This document shows, in pieces, positions 1 through 10,962 of a stretch of DNA of 64,000 bases. The stretch comes from Persicaria tinctoria. Lineage: Eukaryota > Streptophyta > Magnoliopsida > Caryophyllales > Polygonaceae. The position numbers and the translations under genes were made by a program. A model generated the notes under the pieces. The model searched no databases and had not been told where the DNA came from. It saw nothing but the letters and a program-made list of their open reading frames with translations. Numbering within the stretch: position 1 is the first letter of the stretch; each line of letters begins with the position of its first letter. Where the stretch lies: the NCBI GenBank assembly GCA_037127255.1, contig JBANSL010000004.1, forward strand, positions 22,885,967 to 22,949,966, read 5' to 3'.

Positions 1-1150
1 GTGAGTCCATTGGGCCAATCCGAGGATGTGTGGACCACTTGGGCACGAAGCAAGACCGGTTCCATCCAGATTTTATCAAGATCTATCTATGGAAGAGGAG
101 TTATCTACCACATGAAGATTTATTTGTTACCTTTTTATATTTATCTTTGTTTTATCCAAAATTATATCTTTAGGATTAGATAGAGTTTGCTTTTCTTGAT
201 TATCAAGGATTAAGCCCTATAAATAAAGCCCATGGGGCTAGTTTTTCATTCATTCCAATTCAGCGAGAACACAAGAGTTAGCGAGTTAGGAGAGAGAGTT
301 TGGAGCCAAGAGAAGTTGTATTTGGCGAGAGTGGAATTGGCTTCGATCGATTGTAAGTTTTGTTTTGTTTTATTAATGCAATTTAGTTTTCTTTTATTAT
401 TAATGAGTTTCCCTATGATGAAGAGCGAGTAGTCCACCTACTTCTAGGGTCGGGGTGAGCCCGACGATAGCCATGCATGTCTGAGGTAAAGATTCGACTT
501 CTATTATGTTTTGATCATCCAATATCTTTGTTATGTTTATTACCTAATTAATAGAGATTCAGGTTAACAACTTGGATTATAAACATAAAATTGATAGATA
601 CAATTAAGGTTTCTTGAAAGAGTTGTCTAATTGTTGGAAAATGCGAAAGCTTGATCATTTGATGTGATTGCATGATTATCTCTCTTTATCTTGCCTTATG
701 CATATTTGGTTATCATTGTTGCAAACCCCGATCTTGGAAGTCTTCTTTAATATTTGTTTATTTCGAAATCTACAAACCCTAGCTTTCGTTACGTTTCTGC
801 ATTCTACTCGACTTCCACTAACCTATTCGACGTCGACCACTAATTACTCGATCAAGCGAGATCGTTGCCATTTGTGTTTCTGCAGGTACTCGACTACGAC
901 CACCTACTCGACGTAGACTACTCCTTTTGCCTTGATTCGTTGTTTCTGCTCGAAATCGACTATGCGAGACCCATGTCGACTACACCATAGTCGAGGTCGA
1001 GTACTCTGAGTTGGTTTCTCAACGTGATTCGCCTAGCTATCTGAGATCCGCTGACACGCTTCCTCGAGGATCGATCATGACTACCTTCGACTACAACGGG
1101 AGGAAGTCTTGAACTTTATTTTTATTTATTAAACTCGATTTTCTCCTACA
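1..1150. repeat. LTR-like transposon fragment, family unassigned
   Basis: No protein is recognisable. A TATA box (TATAAATA, 218-225) is followed by a purine-rich leader and T-rich stretches, which is the look of an LTR with its transcription start. The segment 800-1090 is crowded with TCGAC/TCGAG motifs, like the array at 9293-9620, so it may belong to a related element. It stops abruptly at about 1152 against copia reverse-transcriptase sequence. No TG...CA ends or target duplication were found, and the left part lies outside the window. Confidence 0.35.
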
Positions 1151-1151
1151 A

Positions 1152-2985
1152 CAAGGTGTCATAACTACTTCTCAGAAAACCAACTTTCCTCATGCAAGAA
1201 TCAAATTTCAAGTTCCATTGCCTAAGACTTTGCTTTAAACCATATATAGATTTCTTAAGAAGACACACATAATCGGGTTTCAAAGTATCAAAAAATCATT
1301 TTGGTTGTCTCATGTAAAAGATTTCATGCAAGTCACCATGAAGAAAAGCGGTTTTGACATCCATATGTTCTAAATCCCAATCATGCACAGTGGAAACATC
1401 AAGCATTAACTTCAGTGTTTTATACTTAACCACTAGTGCAAATATGTCATTGTAATCAATTCCCTCTTTCTGTGTAAAACCCTTAGCCACAAGTCTAGCT
1501 TTGTATCTAGGCGGTTCATTAGGTTTAACACTTTCCTTTAACTTGTACACCCATTTACAATCTATAATCATGACATTTTTAGGTTTAGGAACCAATACCC
1601 AAGTTTTGTTAGCAAGCATAGATTGTGACTCATCCTGCATAGCTTTCAACCAATACTAGTTTGAATTTTGTAAAGCTTGGTCAAAGGTTTCAGGAGTATA
1701 GGATCTAACAATTTCAGCAGAAATGAAGGCAAACTCCACCAAATCAACATCTTCTAATTCAGCAAAATTAATATACCATATGTTAGGTTTAATTGCTCTA
1801 GGCTCTCTATCTCTAGCGAGTTGATAATTATTGAGATCATGATTATGCACAGACGTATCATTCACAGAGGACTCTTCAGACTGAGAGTTAGATAGAGAGG
1901 AAGATGAACTTACTTCCCCACCAGATTGGTGGGGTGAATGCCCTTCATTTTGATCATCAGAATGATCTTCCTGCTCATTGTGGTCATTTGAATGGCCTTC
2001 ATCTTGGCTTGAAAGAGGCTCTGGCTTTTGCTCCCCACCATGAGAGGAGCCAACCAACCTCATCACCTGGAGGTTGGTTGGCTTCATGAGGTAAGAAGAA
2101 TGTAGGGTCATCCTCAACTACTTCAGGGGTACTTGCATACTCATCAGACTTTGTCAGCTCAGCTTTATAATGGTAAGCATCTTCATGAAAAGTCACATTT
2201 CTTGAAGTTATCACTTTAAAACCATGAGGTTGTATCGGTAACATCTTGTAACCCTTAGTGCCCTCAGGAATATATCCTAGCATGACTGCCTTTTGCTCCC
2301 TTGGTCGCAACTTGCCTTGTGACACATGTGTGTAGGCAGTGCATCCAAAGGGCCTAAGGTATGTCAAGTCAGGCTTTTTCCTAGACCACATCTGCTGTGG
2401 GGTCTCTTAAACCCCACAACAGAAGAAGTGTACCTATTTATGAGGTAAGCAGATGTGTTGACAGCTTCACCCCATAAATAAGATTTCATCCCAACATTGA
2501 ATAACATTCCCCTTGCTTTTTCAAGCAAGGTTCTATTCATTCTCTCAGCTATACCATTTTGATGAGGTGTACCAGGGACTGAGAAATGCCTTTTAACACC
2601 ATGATGCTTACAAAAATCATTAAATGCATGATTACAAAATTCTAAGCCATTGTCAGTCCTTAAATATTTCAGCTTATGGTCAGATTCATTTTCAACAAGC
2701 AATTTCCAAGTCTTAAACACATCAAAAGCTTCAGCTTTTGATTTAAGCAAGTAAACCCACACCTTTCTGGAGTAATGATCTATAAAAGATATGAAATATT
2801 TTCTACCTCCTATAGTATCAATCTGAGCAGGACCCCACAAATCAGAATGCACATACTCTAGAGGTTTATTTGCAACATAAGAAGACTTAGGAAAACCATG
2901 CTTAGATTTCTTACCATAAATGCAACCCTCACATAATTTCATATCAACAGGTTTAGTATTAATCATGCCAGATTTAAACAAAGTT
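1152..2985 (-). pseudogene. Ty1/copia pol fragment: integrase and start of reverse transcriptase
   Basis: Read on the minus strand, this gives a Cys-rich pre-integrase tail (LCEGCIYGKKSKHGF) and an integrase core with its acidic residues in HSDLWGP, LRTDNGLEF and PHQNGIAERMN (2364-2981). The integrase C-terminal part follows (1999-2391), then an acidic linker (1656-2117) and the N-terminal reverse transcriptase with [16 protein letters not shown] and [12 protein letters not shown] (1296-1649). RT-like sequence continues to about 1152 with stops, up to a decayed YGLKQ-type motif. It is broken by frameshifts near 2380, 2050 and 1650. It is cut off before the YVDD active site on one side and before gag on the other, so it is a dead fragment. 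Confidence 0.9.
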
Positions 2986-3227
2986 TGGTCTGATCAAGTG
3001 CCACACCATCCTTGACACATGCGGTGGGTTATGGCGATGGTTCAAACCCATTGTATACACAGGCGGTGGGTTATGGCGACGGTTTTGAACCATTATGGCG
3101 ATGGTCCGATCCTGTCCGGTCACCAACCCCCCAAATATGCGTCATCCAAGACCCACCGCCAACTTATGCGGTGGGTCTGTATACACCTTAACCAACCGCA
3201 AAGTATGGCGGAGGCCACCGTCAATGC
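2986..3227. repeat. Subterminal fragment of a Mutator-like element
   Basis: Several ATGCGGTGGGT and GACCCACCGC motifs match the palindromic subterminal arrays of the complete MULE at 42014-47689. The terminal inverted repeat itself is missing on this side. The fragment is joined to truncated copia sequence at about 2985 and interrupted at 3228 by an LTR element. Confidence 0.6.
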
Positions 3228-4243
3228 TGCGGGACCATCCAAGACACCTTCGGATAATGTCCTTCTCAAGAGGAAGAAGAAGGCTCCACCTTGGGAGAAG
3301 ATCCAAAGTGCAAATGACATTTTACATTTGTTCAACAGTTTGACAGCTTTTCAACGTCTCTGTAAAATGGGTCGTACGGATTCAATATATATCGGATTGA
3401 GGCGTGCCATACCTTGTTGGAACGAGGACGAAAAGATCTACAACTTTGCTGTTGAAGGATTTTCCAGATTCAACATGGAGCTTGGCCGAAAATCAACATC
3501 TTTGCAAGCTGTACTGTTTGGAACGAAAATCAACTCCTTTATGCTACTATTTTTAGTATTTCTTTTTCTTAAGTTATTTTAGGAAACTTTAGAGGTTATT
3601 TTATTAATTCCTTTAAATCATTGTTTGTCTTCTTAGAAGCTTAGGTCGGCCCATTAACAGCCATAGACATCTATATATTTCGATACATGCTTTGTAAATC
3701 AGTTGGATTTCAATGAATAGAATTTAGTTCTGCTCAACTTGTGTGAAACACAATGAGTGGTTGTCGATTGAATAGAGCTGTGCTCTTCAATTGCAAATAT
3801 TGGTATTGATCTAGCTTGGTTTGTTTTGTCGTTCATCAACTTCGCAAGACTTGATGATCCTAGTATGCACAAGCCCCCTCCTTGTGCCTCCAAGTTGTCC
3901 GCTTGGTTGTGTAGGGTTGCAGAGGCGGGTTATATAGTCATTGGTATTGGTTCCTACCTTCTACGGAAGTCTGGGGTCTCTATCTTGTTCTATATACGCA
4001 TCAGTCCTTATCAGGTCGTGTCTTTCAATTCTTGCATCTAAATTTCGAGTCTTTATTGTTTTTTATCGAGTCTTGCATAATCTTGTTGAGTCTTGTTCCT
4101 GTCGACATCAAACAGCCTTTGGTTCTTGATGTTTCTTGCGTTTCTTGATTGGTTCTTTGCTGCGTTCTTGGTTTCCTGAATCTTTCTTTGAGTTTCTTGC
4201 TTGTTGTCGAAGATCGGACCATCTCACGGCTAACCCCGTATCA
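3228..4243 (+). repeat. 5' LTR
   Basis: TG...CA ends. It is colinear with 10629-11682, apart from scattered substitutions and a roughly 25-40 bp length difference near 3560. The first ~330 bp form an open reading frame continuing from the TG end (see the LTR-overlapping ORF). Confidence 0.88.
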
Positions 4244-4246
4244 AAT

Positions 4247-4258
4247 TGGCATCAGAGC
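4247..4258 (+). promoter_or_regulatory. Primer-binding site, initiator Met-tRNA type
   Basis: TGGCATCAGAGC lies 3 bases after the 5' LTR. It differs by one base from TGGTATCAGAGC, the usual plant LTR-retrotransposon site complementary to the 3' end of initiator Met-tRNA. It fixes the plus orientation of this element. Confidence 0.85.
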
Positions 4259-4930
4259 TTTGGTTTCCGACTTCAAGATTGAGTCTTTTCTTTATTATAA
4301 ACACAAAAACCCACAAAAACAGTCCTTTTCTTGTTTTGCTCTTTTACTTCTTGCATTCTTGAATTGATTATTGCACTAATCTTTTGTTTGTGATTGTTGT
4401 GGTTGCTTAGCCCAAACACATAGCCTAGCCGAGACCGTGGAGTCGACCATCGTGTGCACAGCCCTTGTGCAACACCCTAGCCGGCGGCAGTTCTTGTCCC
4501 CATAGTCTTGCTTGGTCGATTCCTACTACACCACAACAAACCCTAGTTTATTCTATCTTTGGATCTTTTGTTCTATCTTTTATCTATTTCCATTTATCTA
4601 TTTTTGCCTATTTAAAATTCTGATTTTTGTGGTAGATTAATTCCATATTATCTATCATATATCACAAAAGGCATAGATATATTTACTTAGGCGTGGCCAC
4701 GGGTTACGGGTCAACCCGTGACCCGCCGGGTCGTTGACCTGTACGACCCGATGGGTTGGCGGATTGGCGGGTAGGGACGGGTAGCGGGTTAGGGTTAGGG
4801 TCGGGAGATCCGTGACCCGTGACCCGTCGGGTCGCCCTATTTTAAAAAACTATCCGTTGGTGGTGGGACCCACAGGTCGGAGGTGTGTTTTTTTTAATAT
4901 AGCCGTTGTAACGGCTAGTAGACTCGGGGA

Positions 4931-4938
4931 TATAAATA
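4931..4938 (+). promoter_or_regulatory. TATA box of the upstream hAT unit
   Basis: TATAAATA lies about 80 bp before the ATG of the short BED-finger ORF at 5020, in a spacing typical of plant promoters. Confidence 0.45.
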
Positions 4939-5019
4939 TCCGACTCCTCCTATCAAAAATCCCATCCAATCCATCAATCACCTATCAATTTGATTTTCAG
5001 AAGCTCGTACGTTGTAATC

Positions 5020-5250
5020 ATGTCCGGTGACAACCTCAAAGAGGCGTTGTTTCAAGATCACTACGATAAGGCGGATGTGCAAGCCGATCGATGATTCGTA
5101 GCCGTTTGTCGTCATTGTGCTAAAAGGTACAAGATGCGGAATAACCTTGGCAATGGTAATTTGAAGTCTCACATCACCAAAAAGCACCCCGAGAAGATAA
5201 AGAACGATGGCGCTTCGTGCTCGAGTGGAACGAGTGGTGGTAAAAACTAG
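5020..5250 (+). pseudogene. BED zinc-finger fragment in the 5' part of the hAT element
   Basis: A short frame starts at ATG 5020 and encodes a Cys2/His2-like finger (CRHCAKRYKMRN, then HITKKHPEK), matching the layout of the BED finger in the main transposase downstream. An in-frame TGA lies at 5092-5094, just before the first Cys, and the frame closes with TAG at 5248-5250. No catalytic or dimerisation domain follows. It could be a truncated duplicate of the transposase 5' end, or a separate DNA-binding unit that has since died. Confidence 0.6.
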
Positions 5251-5755
5251 TCTATTATTCCTATGTCCTAAATCTTAATAATAAGTAGTGAGTATTGTAG
5301 TAATGTAGTAAGTTTATGTTTTACGTTTTTATGTTATTATGTTATGTTATGTGAATCGGTGAATGTGAGTCGTGATTTGTAAACGTGTATTCGTCTTTCG
5401 GTTTACAATAAACTTGTGTTTGAATGATTCAAAGAATATTGTTTTATAAGATAATATTTTTACTAATTACCTAACAACTTAGAAAAAAATTACCTAAACA
5501 TTATATATTACATTTAAAATGTTCAAAAAATAAAAATCTACATAAAATATATTGGAAACTTAACATATAAATTTAATTAAAAGTTAAGCTAGTTAACTAG
5601 TAGCCAAACACCACCCAAGTGCAACTTAAAAAAAAAAATTGAATCGAGGGCAACGGCTACATTTCCAACGGTCGACCCGCCGGGTCGAACGTTGGACCCG
5701 GCAGGTCGACCGTTGCCCAACGACTATATTGGAGGGAAAGGGCTCGGTTTCGCTC

Positions 5756-5763
5756 TATAAATA
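5756..5763 (+). promoter_or_regulatory. TATA box of the hAT transposase gene
   Basis: TATAAATA followed by a pyrimidine-rich leader (5765-5889) lies about 130 bp before the transposase ATG at 5890. The upstream 5650-5730 again carries CGACCCGCCGGGTCG-type motifs like the element ends. Confidence 0.55.
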
Positions 5764-5889
5764 GCCCCTTTCCCTCCCAATTCCAACCCACACCTCACTC
5801 ATCTCCTCTAATCTCATCTTAATCTCTCTAATCGCTCTCTAATCGCTCGATCTTGTCTCTCGTAATCTCCTAAGTCTCTTCAATTCAAC

Positions 5890-8252
5890 ATGTCGGGTTT
5901 CATCAACCGAGCTACTAACCGAGTTACTAGGGGTCGCAAGAGTGTTAGTGGAGCCCCATCTTCATCGACCCCGAGTGTCGGAGGAGGCGGCTCGAACCCG
6001 GCGGCGGCACCAAGCCTTCGTCGAAGTGCATCGGTCTCGGCAGCGAGCGGATCCCGACGTCATCGAGATGATGCTCTACTCGCCGACCACTTCGACGAGA
6101 TCGAGGAGGAAGAGGAGGCTGAGCTCGAGGCCGATGGGACCCCCCAAGCCGGAACTCCGACGATTCCGACCCAAGAGTCCGGGTTCCCCGCCGAAGGGAG
6201 CCAAGGAACTCCAGCCGATGGCGACCCTATTACTACAGCGGAAGTTCGAGCCGCTACTTTCAAGTATTGGTTCACGAAGGGTCCTAGGGAGCCGGCTTGG
6301 GAGGAATCGAGTTGCACCGCCAAGTGCAACTTTTGCTCCACGGTCTACAAGCACAAGAAGGGAGGCGGATATGGGAACTACGGTCGCCATATCCGTTCGA
6401 AGCATCCCGAGAAGCTCGGCCTCGCCAAAGGGAAAACTCAACTAACCGGGTACGCATCTTCTTCCTCTCAACCCCCTGGTTTATGGTCTTATGATTATCG
6501 TAGTTGTCATGATCAATATGCGGAAATGATAGCTGCCGAAGGTTTAGCTTATAGTTTTTCACAACGTTTATGTTTCAATGAATTTATTACACAAAATGTT
6601 CAACATGCATGGCAAGGTATTAGTCGAAACACGGTTAAGAGGAAAATACTTAGACGGTATAACACCCGTAAAAATGAATTAATCGAATATTTAAAAAAAA
6701 ACAATGATTTACATGTTTCGATTTGTAGTGACATTTGGACCGACCATTGGCAACATCACTCATACATGGGGTGTTACTTGCCATTGGGTTGATCAACGTT
6801 TTCAATTGCACAAACGTGTTTTAGCTTTTCGAGTTTTCGACGAAGCACACACGGCACGAAACATAGCAAGTGTCCTTTTAACGGTTTTACAAGAATATAG
6901 ATTAACTAAAAGAGTTTTTAGTATCGGTTTTGACAACGCTTCTTCCAACACCGCATCTATCCCCGATTTAATCCAAAACTGTCAGCCCGCGATAGGCGGC
7001 AAGTTTTTCCACATCCGTTGCGCCCCTCACATTTTAAACTCATGTGTTCAAAATGGTTTATTATATTTACAAGGTGTTGTTGAACCAATTTGATTTGTTT
7101 TGCGGGCACTTTCGCGAAGCAAACAGCCTCTCCAACAATGGAGCGCTTATTGTCGTAGCCACCAAACCCGCCCAAAAACGTTCCCCAAGGACGTTTGCAC
7201 TCGGTGGAACTCCACTTACACAATGATTTACGATTCAATCGCTTACAAGGAACTTCTTTCCGGTTTTGCAACACTACACATCCCGGACTCACACATATTT
7301 GCCAATGTGTGGACTCAGGCCCAGGACGTTGTGGAGGTTTTCAAAGTTTTTTACGACGCAACTCGGACGTTTTCCCACGTTTACATGCCTACATCAAATG
7401 TTTTTTGTTTTGTTGCAATGAACGTAGCAATAGCCCTTCAAGACGGAGTTAACACACCTTCCATTTCCCAAGCAACTATGGGGATGCGGCAGAAATGGAT
7501 CGCATATTACAAATTTATACCCGAGATTTTCCTCGTAGCGTGTTGTTTCGACCCTAGATATAAATTAAACGGAGTTCAATTGTTTTTAGAAAACTATATA
7601 TTATCCGACTTTAGGAATTGTGGATGATCCTGATTGCAATGTTACAATTATTGTTGCTAGAGTTAGAGGATTGTTAGAACAATTATATACTGAATATTCG
7701 ACGGGCAATAGAGCGCCCTCCGGTCGTCCTCCAGTGCCTTCCAGTTCAAGCGGGTCACGAACCAGCATCACCGCTAGAACTAAGGCACTTGCCCGAGATA
7801 TCTTTGGGTCAAAGAGGTCGAGATCTTCGTCGAGCCCCCACTCGGAGCTCGACGAATATTTGTCTACTAACTTTGATTTTCTCAGCGATGAAGAGGAAGA
7901 TTTCGATGTCCTTGAGTGGTGGAGCCGTCCCAAAAGACAAAGATTCCCGACGTTGCAGGTAATCGCCCGACAAATACTTGGGGCACCTTGCTCCACCGTA
8001 GCCGTCGAGCAGCTTTTCAGTCGCGGAGGTCAGATTCTTTCGGAGAAGAGATCAAGGTTGCTTCCCGAGAACCTCGAAGCCCAAGTTTGCCTTGCAGATT
8101 GGAAGAAGGCAGAGATGCGGATGCAGAAGAACAACTTGGGGACTGATTCCGAGGATGAAGACGGAATAGAGACAGAGTCCGTTGGGAGCTCCATTCATGG
8201 CGCGGTCACATATGGTTTAGGAGGTGGAGGATCCGACGATCAAGAAGACTAG
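5890..8252 (+). pseudogene. hAT transposase (BED finger, RNase H-like core, hAT C-terminal domain)
   Basis: The ATG at 5890 opens a Ser/Gly-rich N-terminus. A BED zinc finger follows, with CNFC and HIRSKHPEK about 145-180 codons in. The core has CSDIWTDHW, with a candidate first catalytic Asp, then a GFDNASSN block with the second. The C-terminal dimerisation region (GAPCSTVAVEQLFSRGG, then RSRLLPENLEAQVCL, about 7980-8090) is well kept. The reading frame is broken three times: a shift near 6775 (frame 1 to 2), an in-frame TGA at 7091-7093, and a shift near 7620 (frame 2 to 3). The element is therefore non-autonomous now. It resembles plant RICESLEEPER-type domesticated hATs, but the breaks and the TIR context argue for an ordinary transposon. 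Confidence 0.9.
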
Positions 8253-9292
8253 AAGAGGAGGTAACCGAGCCGGGGTTCAGACATACAGGTAAAAGAACTA
8301 CGTGGGCTTTGATTCCTCACCCCCGGGAGGATACGTAGGCAGTCAGGAAATCGATTCAAGCCCTTCTTCCTTCCCCCCCCCCCCCCCCCAACACTCCCTA
8401 ATACAAAAATTGTACAACGTTTTTGTAATTTGTAAAACTTATAGAGTTATAAGTAGTAGACTTTTTAGTTTTGAAAATTATAAGATGTAATATTACATAT
8501 TGTATTTTGTACATAAAGACTAAAGAGCCTTGTGAACACGAAAGGATATTTGTCAAACACATAGGCGTTCAATTCCCGTTCCCTTTCTCGACAAATCCGA
8601 TCCGACAATTCAGATTCCGAAGTCCGAAACAAGTGCAAACCCGTCCAACCCGGGTTCCAACTCGTCGGGTCGACCCGGCGGGTCAACCCGTCGACCCGAT
8701 GACCCGCCGGGTGACCCGAACCCGCCAACCCGTGGAAATCCCGGGTTAGGGTTCGGGTCGCCCTCCCCCGACCCTTGACCGGGCGGGTCGAACCCGTCGA
8801 CCCGCCGGGTCTGACCCGTGGCCACGCCTAGATCTACTTACCAAAGATAAACAAACCCTTATCTATATCTATTTCTTTAGGGCTGAATTTTATTTCTTTC
8901 ACCATTATTTTTTTATTTTCGTTTTTCCCTGTGTTATTACTGTAAGTTCTTGCATTAGGTTCAAAAAAAAAAAAAAAAAAAATCAGTTCAAAAATTCCAA
9001 AAGAACGAAAAAGAAATTCAAAGGATTGGACCTAGGGAGGATAAAATTCACCTAGGGGAAAAAGTAAGTCAAAAAAAAAGAGAAGAAGAAGTGTTGATTG
9101 ATCTAGTGCAAGAAAGCTTTAAGGGATCACCTTGGTGAAATTCTACACCCCTAGATCGACATATATTCATTACCTCATAAACACAATCTTGAAACCTACC
9201 CTTGCAACTACAAAATCCTAACTTAAGGTTTTCAATCAAAAGAGGTAAATTTCTAAACTTTCCTTGTGTTTCTTCTATTTGCTTTTATTTTA

Positions 9293-9620
9293 CCGCATTG
9301 TCGAGCACTTTCTCCTGATTTCGAGTGCTTCTTGTTGCTTATTGCTGTTCTGTCGAGAGATCTCAGCCACATCGAGTTCTCTCATTGCTGTGTCGAGTAC
9401 CTTTCTCTCTTTATCGAGTACTCCTTGTGTGTCTATTGCTTGAGTCGAGTGCATGTTCTTGCTGTTCGAGTGCTCTTGTGTCAATATCGAGTTGATCTTA
9501 CCATTGTCGAGTGTTCTCTTACTTGTGTCGAGTACTACAGCCCTTGCTGAGTGCTCAATTGTGTTGTCTCGAGTGCTCAAAGCTACTGTCGAGTACTTCC
9601 TTGTTGTCGTCGATTGCTCT
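9293..9620 (+). repeat. Degenerate TCGAG motif array in the LTR-element leader
   Basis: About fourteen TCGAG (usually TCGAGTRCT) motifs occur in 320 bp, spaced roughly 20 bp apart, in a T-rich background. The motif half TCGA is palindromic. No protein or RNA gene explains it. Confidence 0.7.
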
Positions 9621-9839
9621 TGACCCCCATTTAAGTGCAATCTTGAGTCTTGTTTCATTCATTCTCTCATACATATACTTTGATTGTTAAGTTCTTGGCT
9701 TGAGTGTTGATTTGCCCAAGGCGGATTGCCCCAACAAGCGTGACATACCAATTAGAGAGGGAGTGTGAGCGAAACACATTGTGAGTTTGCTTATATTTTT
9801 CTAACCTTTCACATAGTTCTTTGTTTGTCTTTATTTGCG

Positions 9840-10337
9840 ATGTCTAATAGCCAGGGCAATGACTGGTACAATACCTTCATGGGGAACATAGCTAAGATGA
9901 ATGCCAACATAGCTAGTATGGAAAACAGCCTTGCGGCAATAGAGTTTCAGCGTTTTGGCTCTAATACGGTGTTCATACAAGGAGTCCCACCTAGAGATGA
10001 GGTGCCACCAATTGAAAAGGAAGAAACACATCCTATTTCTACTCAACGTAATGTCTCTTCTAGCATAGATAATTCTCTTATTGCTGAAATTAAAGAGCAT
10101 GTTGATAATAATGATCAAAATGTTAAATTACTTGCCTATGACCATGATGATTGCATTGAATATGAGCATGATGATTCTTTGATTAATTTAAATGTTCACC
10201 CTATGCCTTGTGATAATAATCAAACAAAAAATTTATGTCATACTAAATGCTTAGAGAAAGGCAAAGTTTCTAATTCGACTATTGATGGTGAAAATTCTTC
10301 TACTATTGCTAGCATTGGATGGAAACTTAGGGATTAA
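9840..10337 (+). CDS. Uncharacterised ORF of the LTR retrotransposon, part 1
   Basis: From ATG 9840 a 165-aa frame opens with MSNSQGNDWYNTF, followed by a short helical stretch (NIAKMNANIASMENSLAAIE). It is then very rich in Asp, Asn and His (for example YDHDDCIEYEHDD). There is no zinc knuckle and no capsid motif I recognise. It lies where gag would be expected, between the leader and the 3' LTR. The sense of the sequence continues in another frame at 10285-10962, so a single-base slip near 10300 probably split one longer ORF. Its function is unknown; a gag-derived or element-specific protein is possible. Confidence 0.5.
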   Translation: MSNSQGNDWYNTFMGNIAKMNANIASMENSLAAIEFQRFGSNTVFIQGVPPRDEVPPIEKEETHPISTQRNVSSSIDNSLIAEIKEHVDNNDQNVKLLAYDHDDCIEYEHDDSLINLNVHPMPCDNNQTKNLCHTKCLEKGKVSNSTIDGENSSTIASIGWKLRD

Positions 10338-10962
10338 TGACCAAGCTAAAGTGCATATTAAGTTAGACCATCATGAAGATGATATGCAATATGAATTATG
10401 CATTAATCACGTTTCATTTCTTGATTTTGTAGAGCGCTCTAATGGCCTACAAGTTGACGAAGTTGAGACACTAAACATCAAGGAGTGGTCAATCCCTACA
10501 ACATTCGGTCTTCAGACGAGTTTCAATGGGCATAAGGTTTTCGATCCAGGAGCTCGTGTAGATGCCTTTGCGGAATCATATACGACGTTGGATTCGAGGA
10601 CGAATCCTTTTCAAGAAAGGGAGATTGATGCGGGACCATCCAAGACACCTTCGGATGATGTCCTTCTCAAGAGGAAGAAGAAGATTCCACCTTGGGAGAA
10701 GGTCCAAAGTGCAAATGACGTTTTACATTCGTTCAACAGTTTGACAGCTTTTCGACGTCTCTGTAAAATGGGTCGTACGGATTCAATATTTATCGGATTG
10801 AGGCGTGCCATACCTTGTTGGAACGAGGACGAACAGATCTACAACTTTGTTGTTGAAGGTTTTTCCAGATTCAACATGGATCTTGGCCGAAAATCAACAT
10901 CTTTGCAAGCTGTACTGTTTGGAACGAAAATCAGCTCCTTTATGCTACTATTTTTAGTATAA
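10285..10962 (+). CDS. Uncharacterised ORF, part 2, running into the 3' LTR
   Basis: It overlaps part 1 in a different frame. It carries an acidic, His-rich stretch (KLDHHEDDMQYELCINHVSF) and then runs without a stop across the polypurine tract into the first ~330 bp of the 3' LTR. There it encodes a Lys-rich block and RRAIPCWNEDE. The same LTR-encoded segment stays open in the 5' LTR (3228-3582). Nearly all differences between the two LTR copies in this segment change the amino acid, which argues against recent selection on them. No homologous family is recognised. Confidence 0.45.
   Translation: MVKILLLLLALDGNLGINDQAKVHIKLDHHEDDMQYELCINHVSFLDFVERSNGLQVDEVETLNIKEWSIPTTFGLQTSFNGHKVFDPGARVDAFAESYTTLDSRTNPFQEREIDAGPSKTPSDDVLLKRKKKIPPWEKVQSANDVLHSFNSLTAFRRLCKMGRTDSIFIGLRRAIPCWNEDEQIYNFVVEGFSRFNMDLGRKSTSLQAVLFGTKISSFMLLFLV

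Larger units (their letters stand above)
4688..8830 (+). mobile_element. hAT DNA transposon
   Basis: The ends TAGGCGTGGCCACGGGT and ACCCGTGGCCACGCCTA are inverted copies. They are flanked by a decayed 8-bp duplication (TATTTACT at 4680-4687, GATCTACT at 8831-8838, 6 of 8 identical). Subterminal repeats of ACCCG and CGGGTCG fill the outer ~130 bp on each side, as is common in plant hATs. The element holds a hAT transposase relic (5890-8252) and an upstream BED-finger relic (5020-5250). It inserted into the leader of the LTR retrotransposon 3228-11682. Confidence 0.87.

Noticed and set aside
5942..6441. Additional long frames on both strands over the hAT transposase N-terminus
   Set aside because: Out-of-frame shadows of the GC-rich BED-finger coding region.
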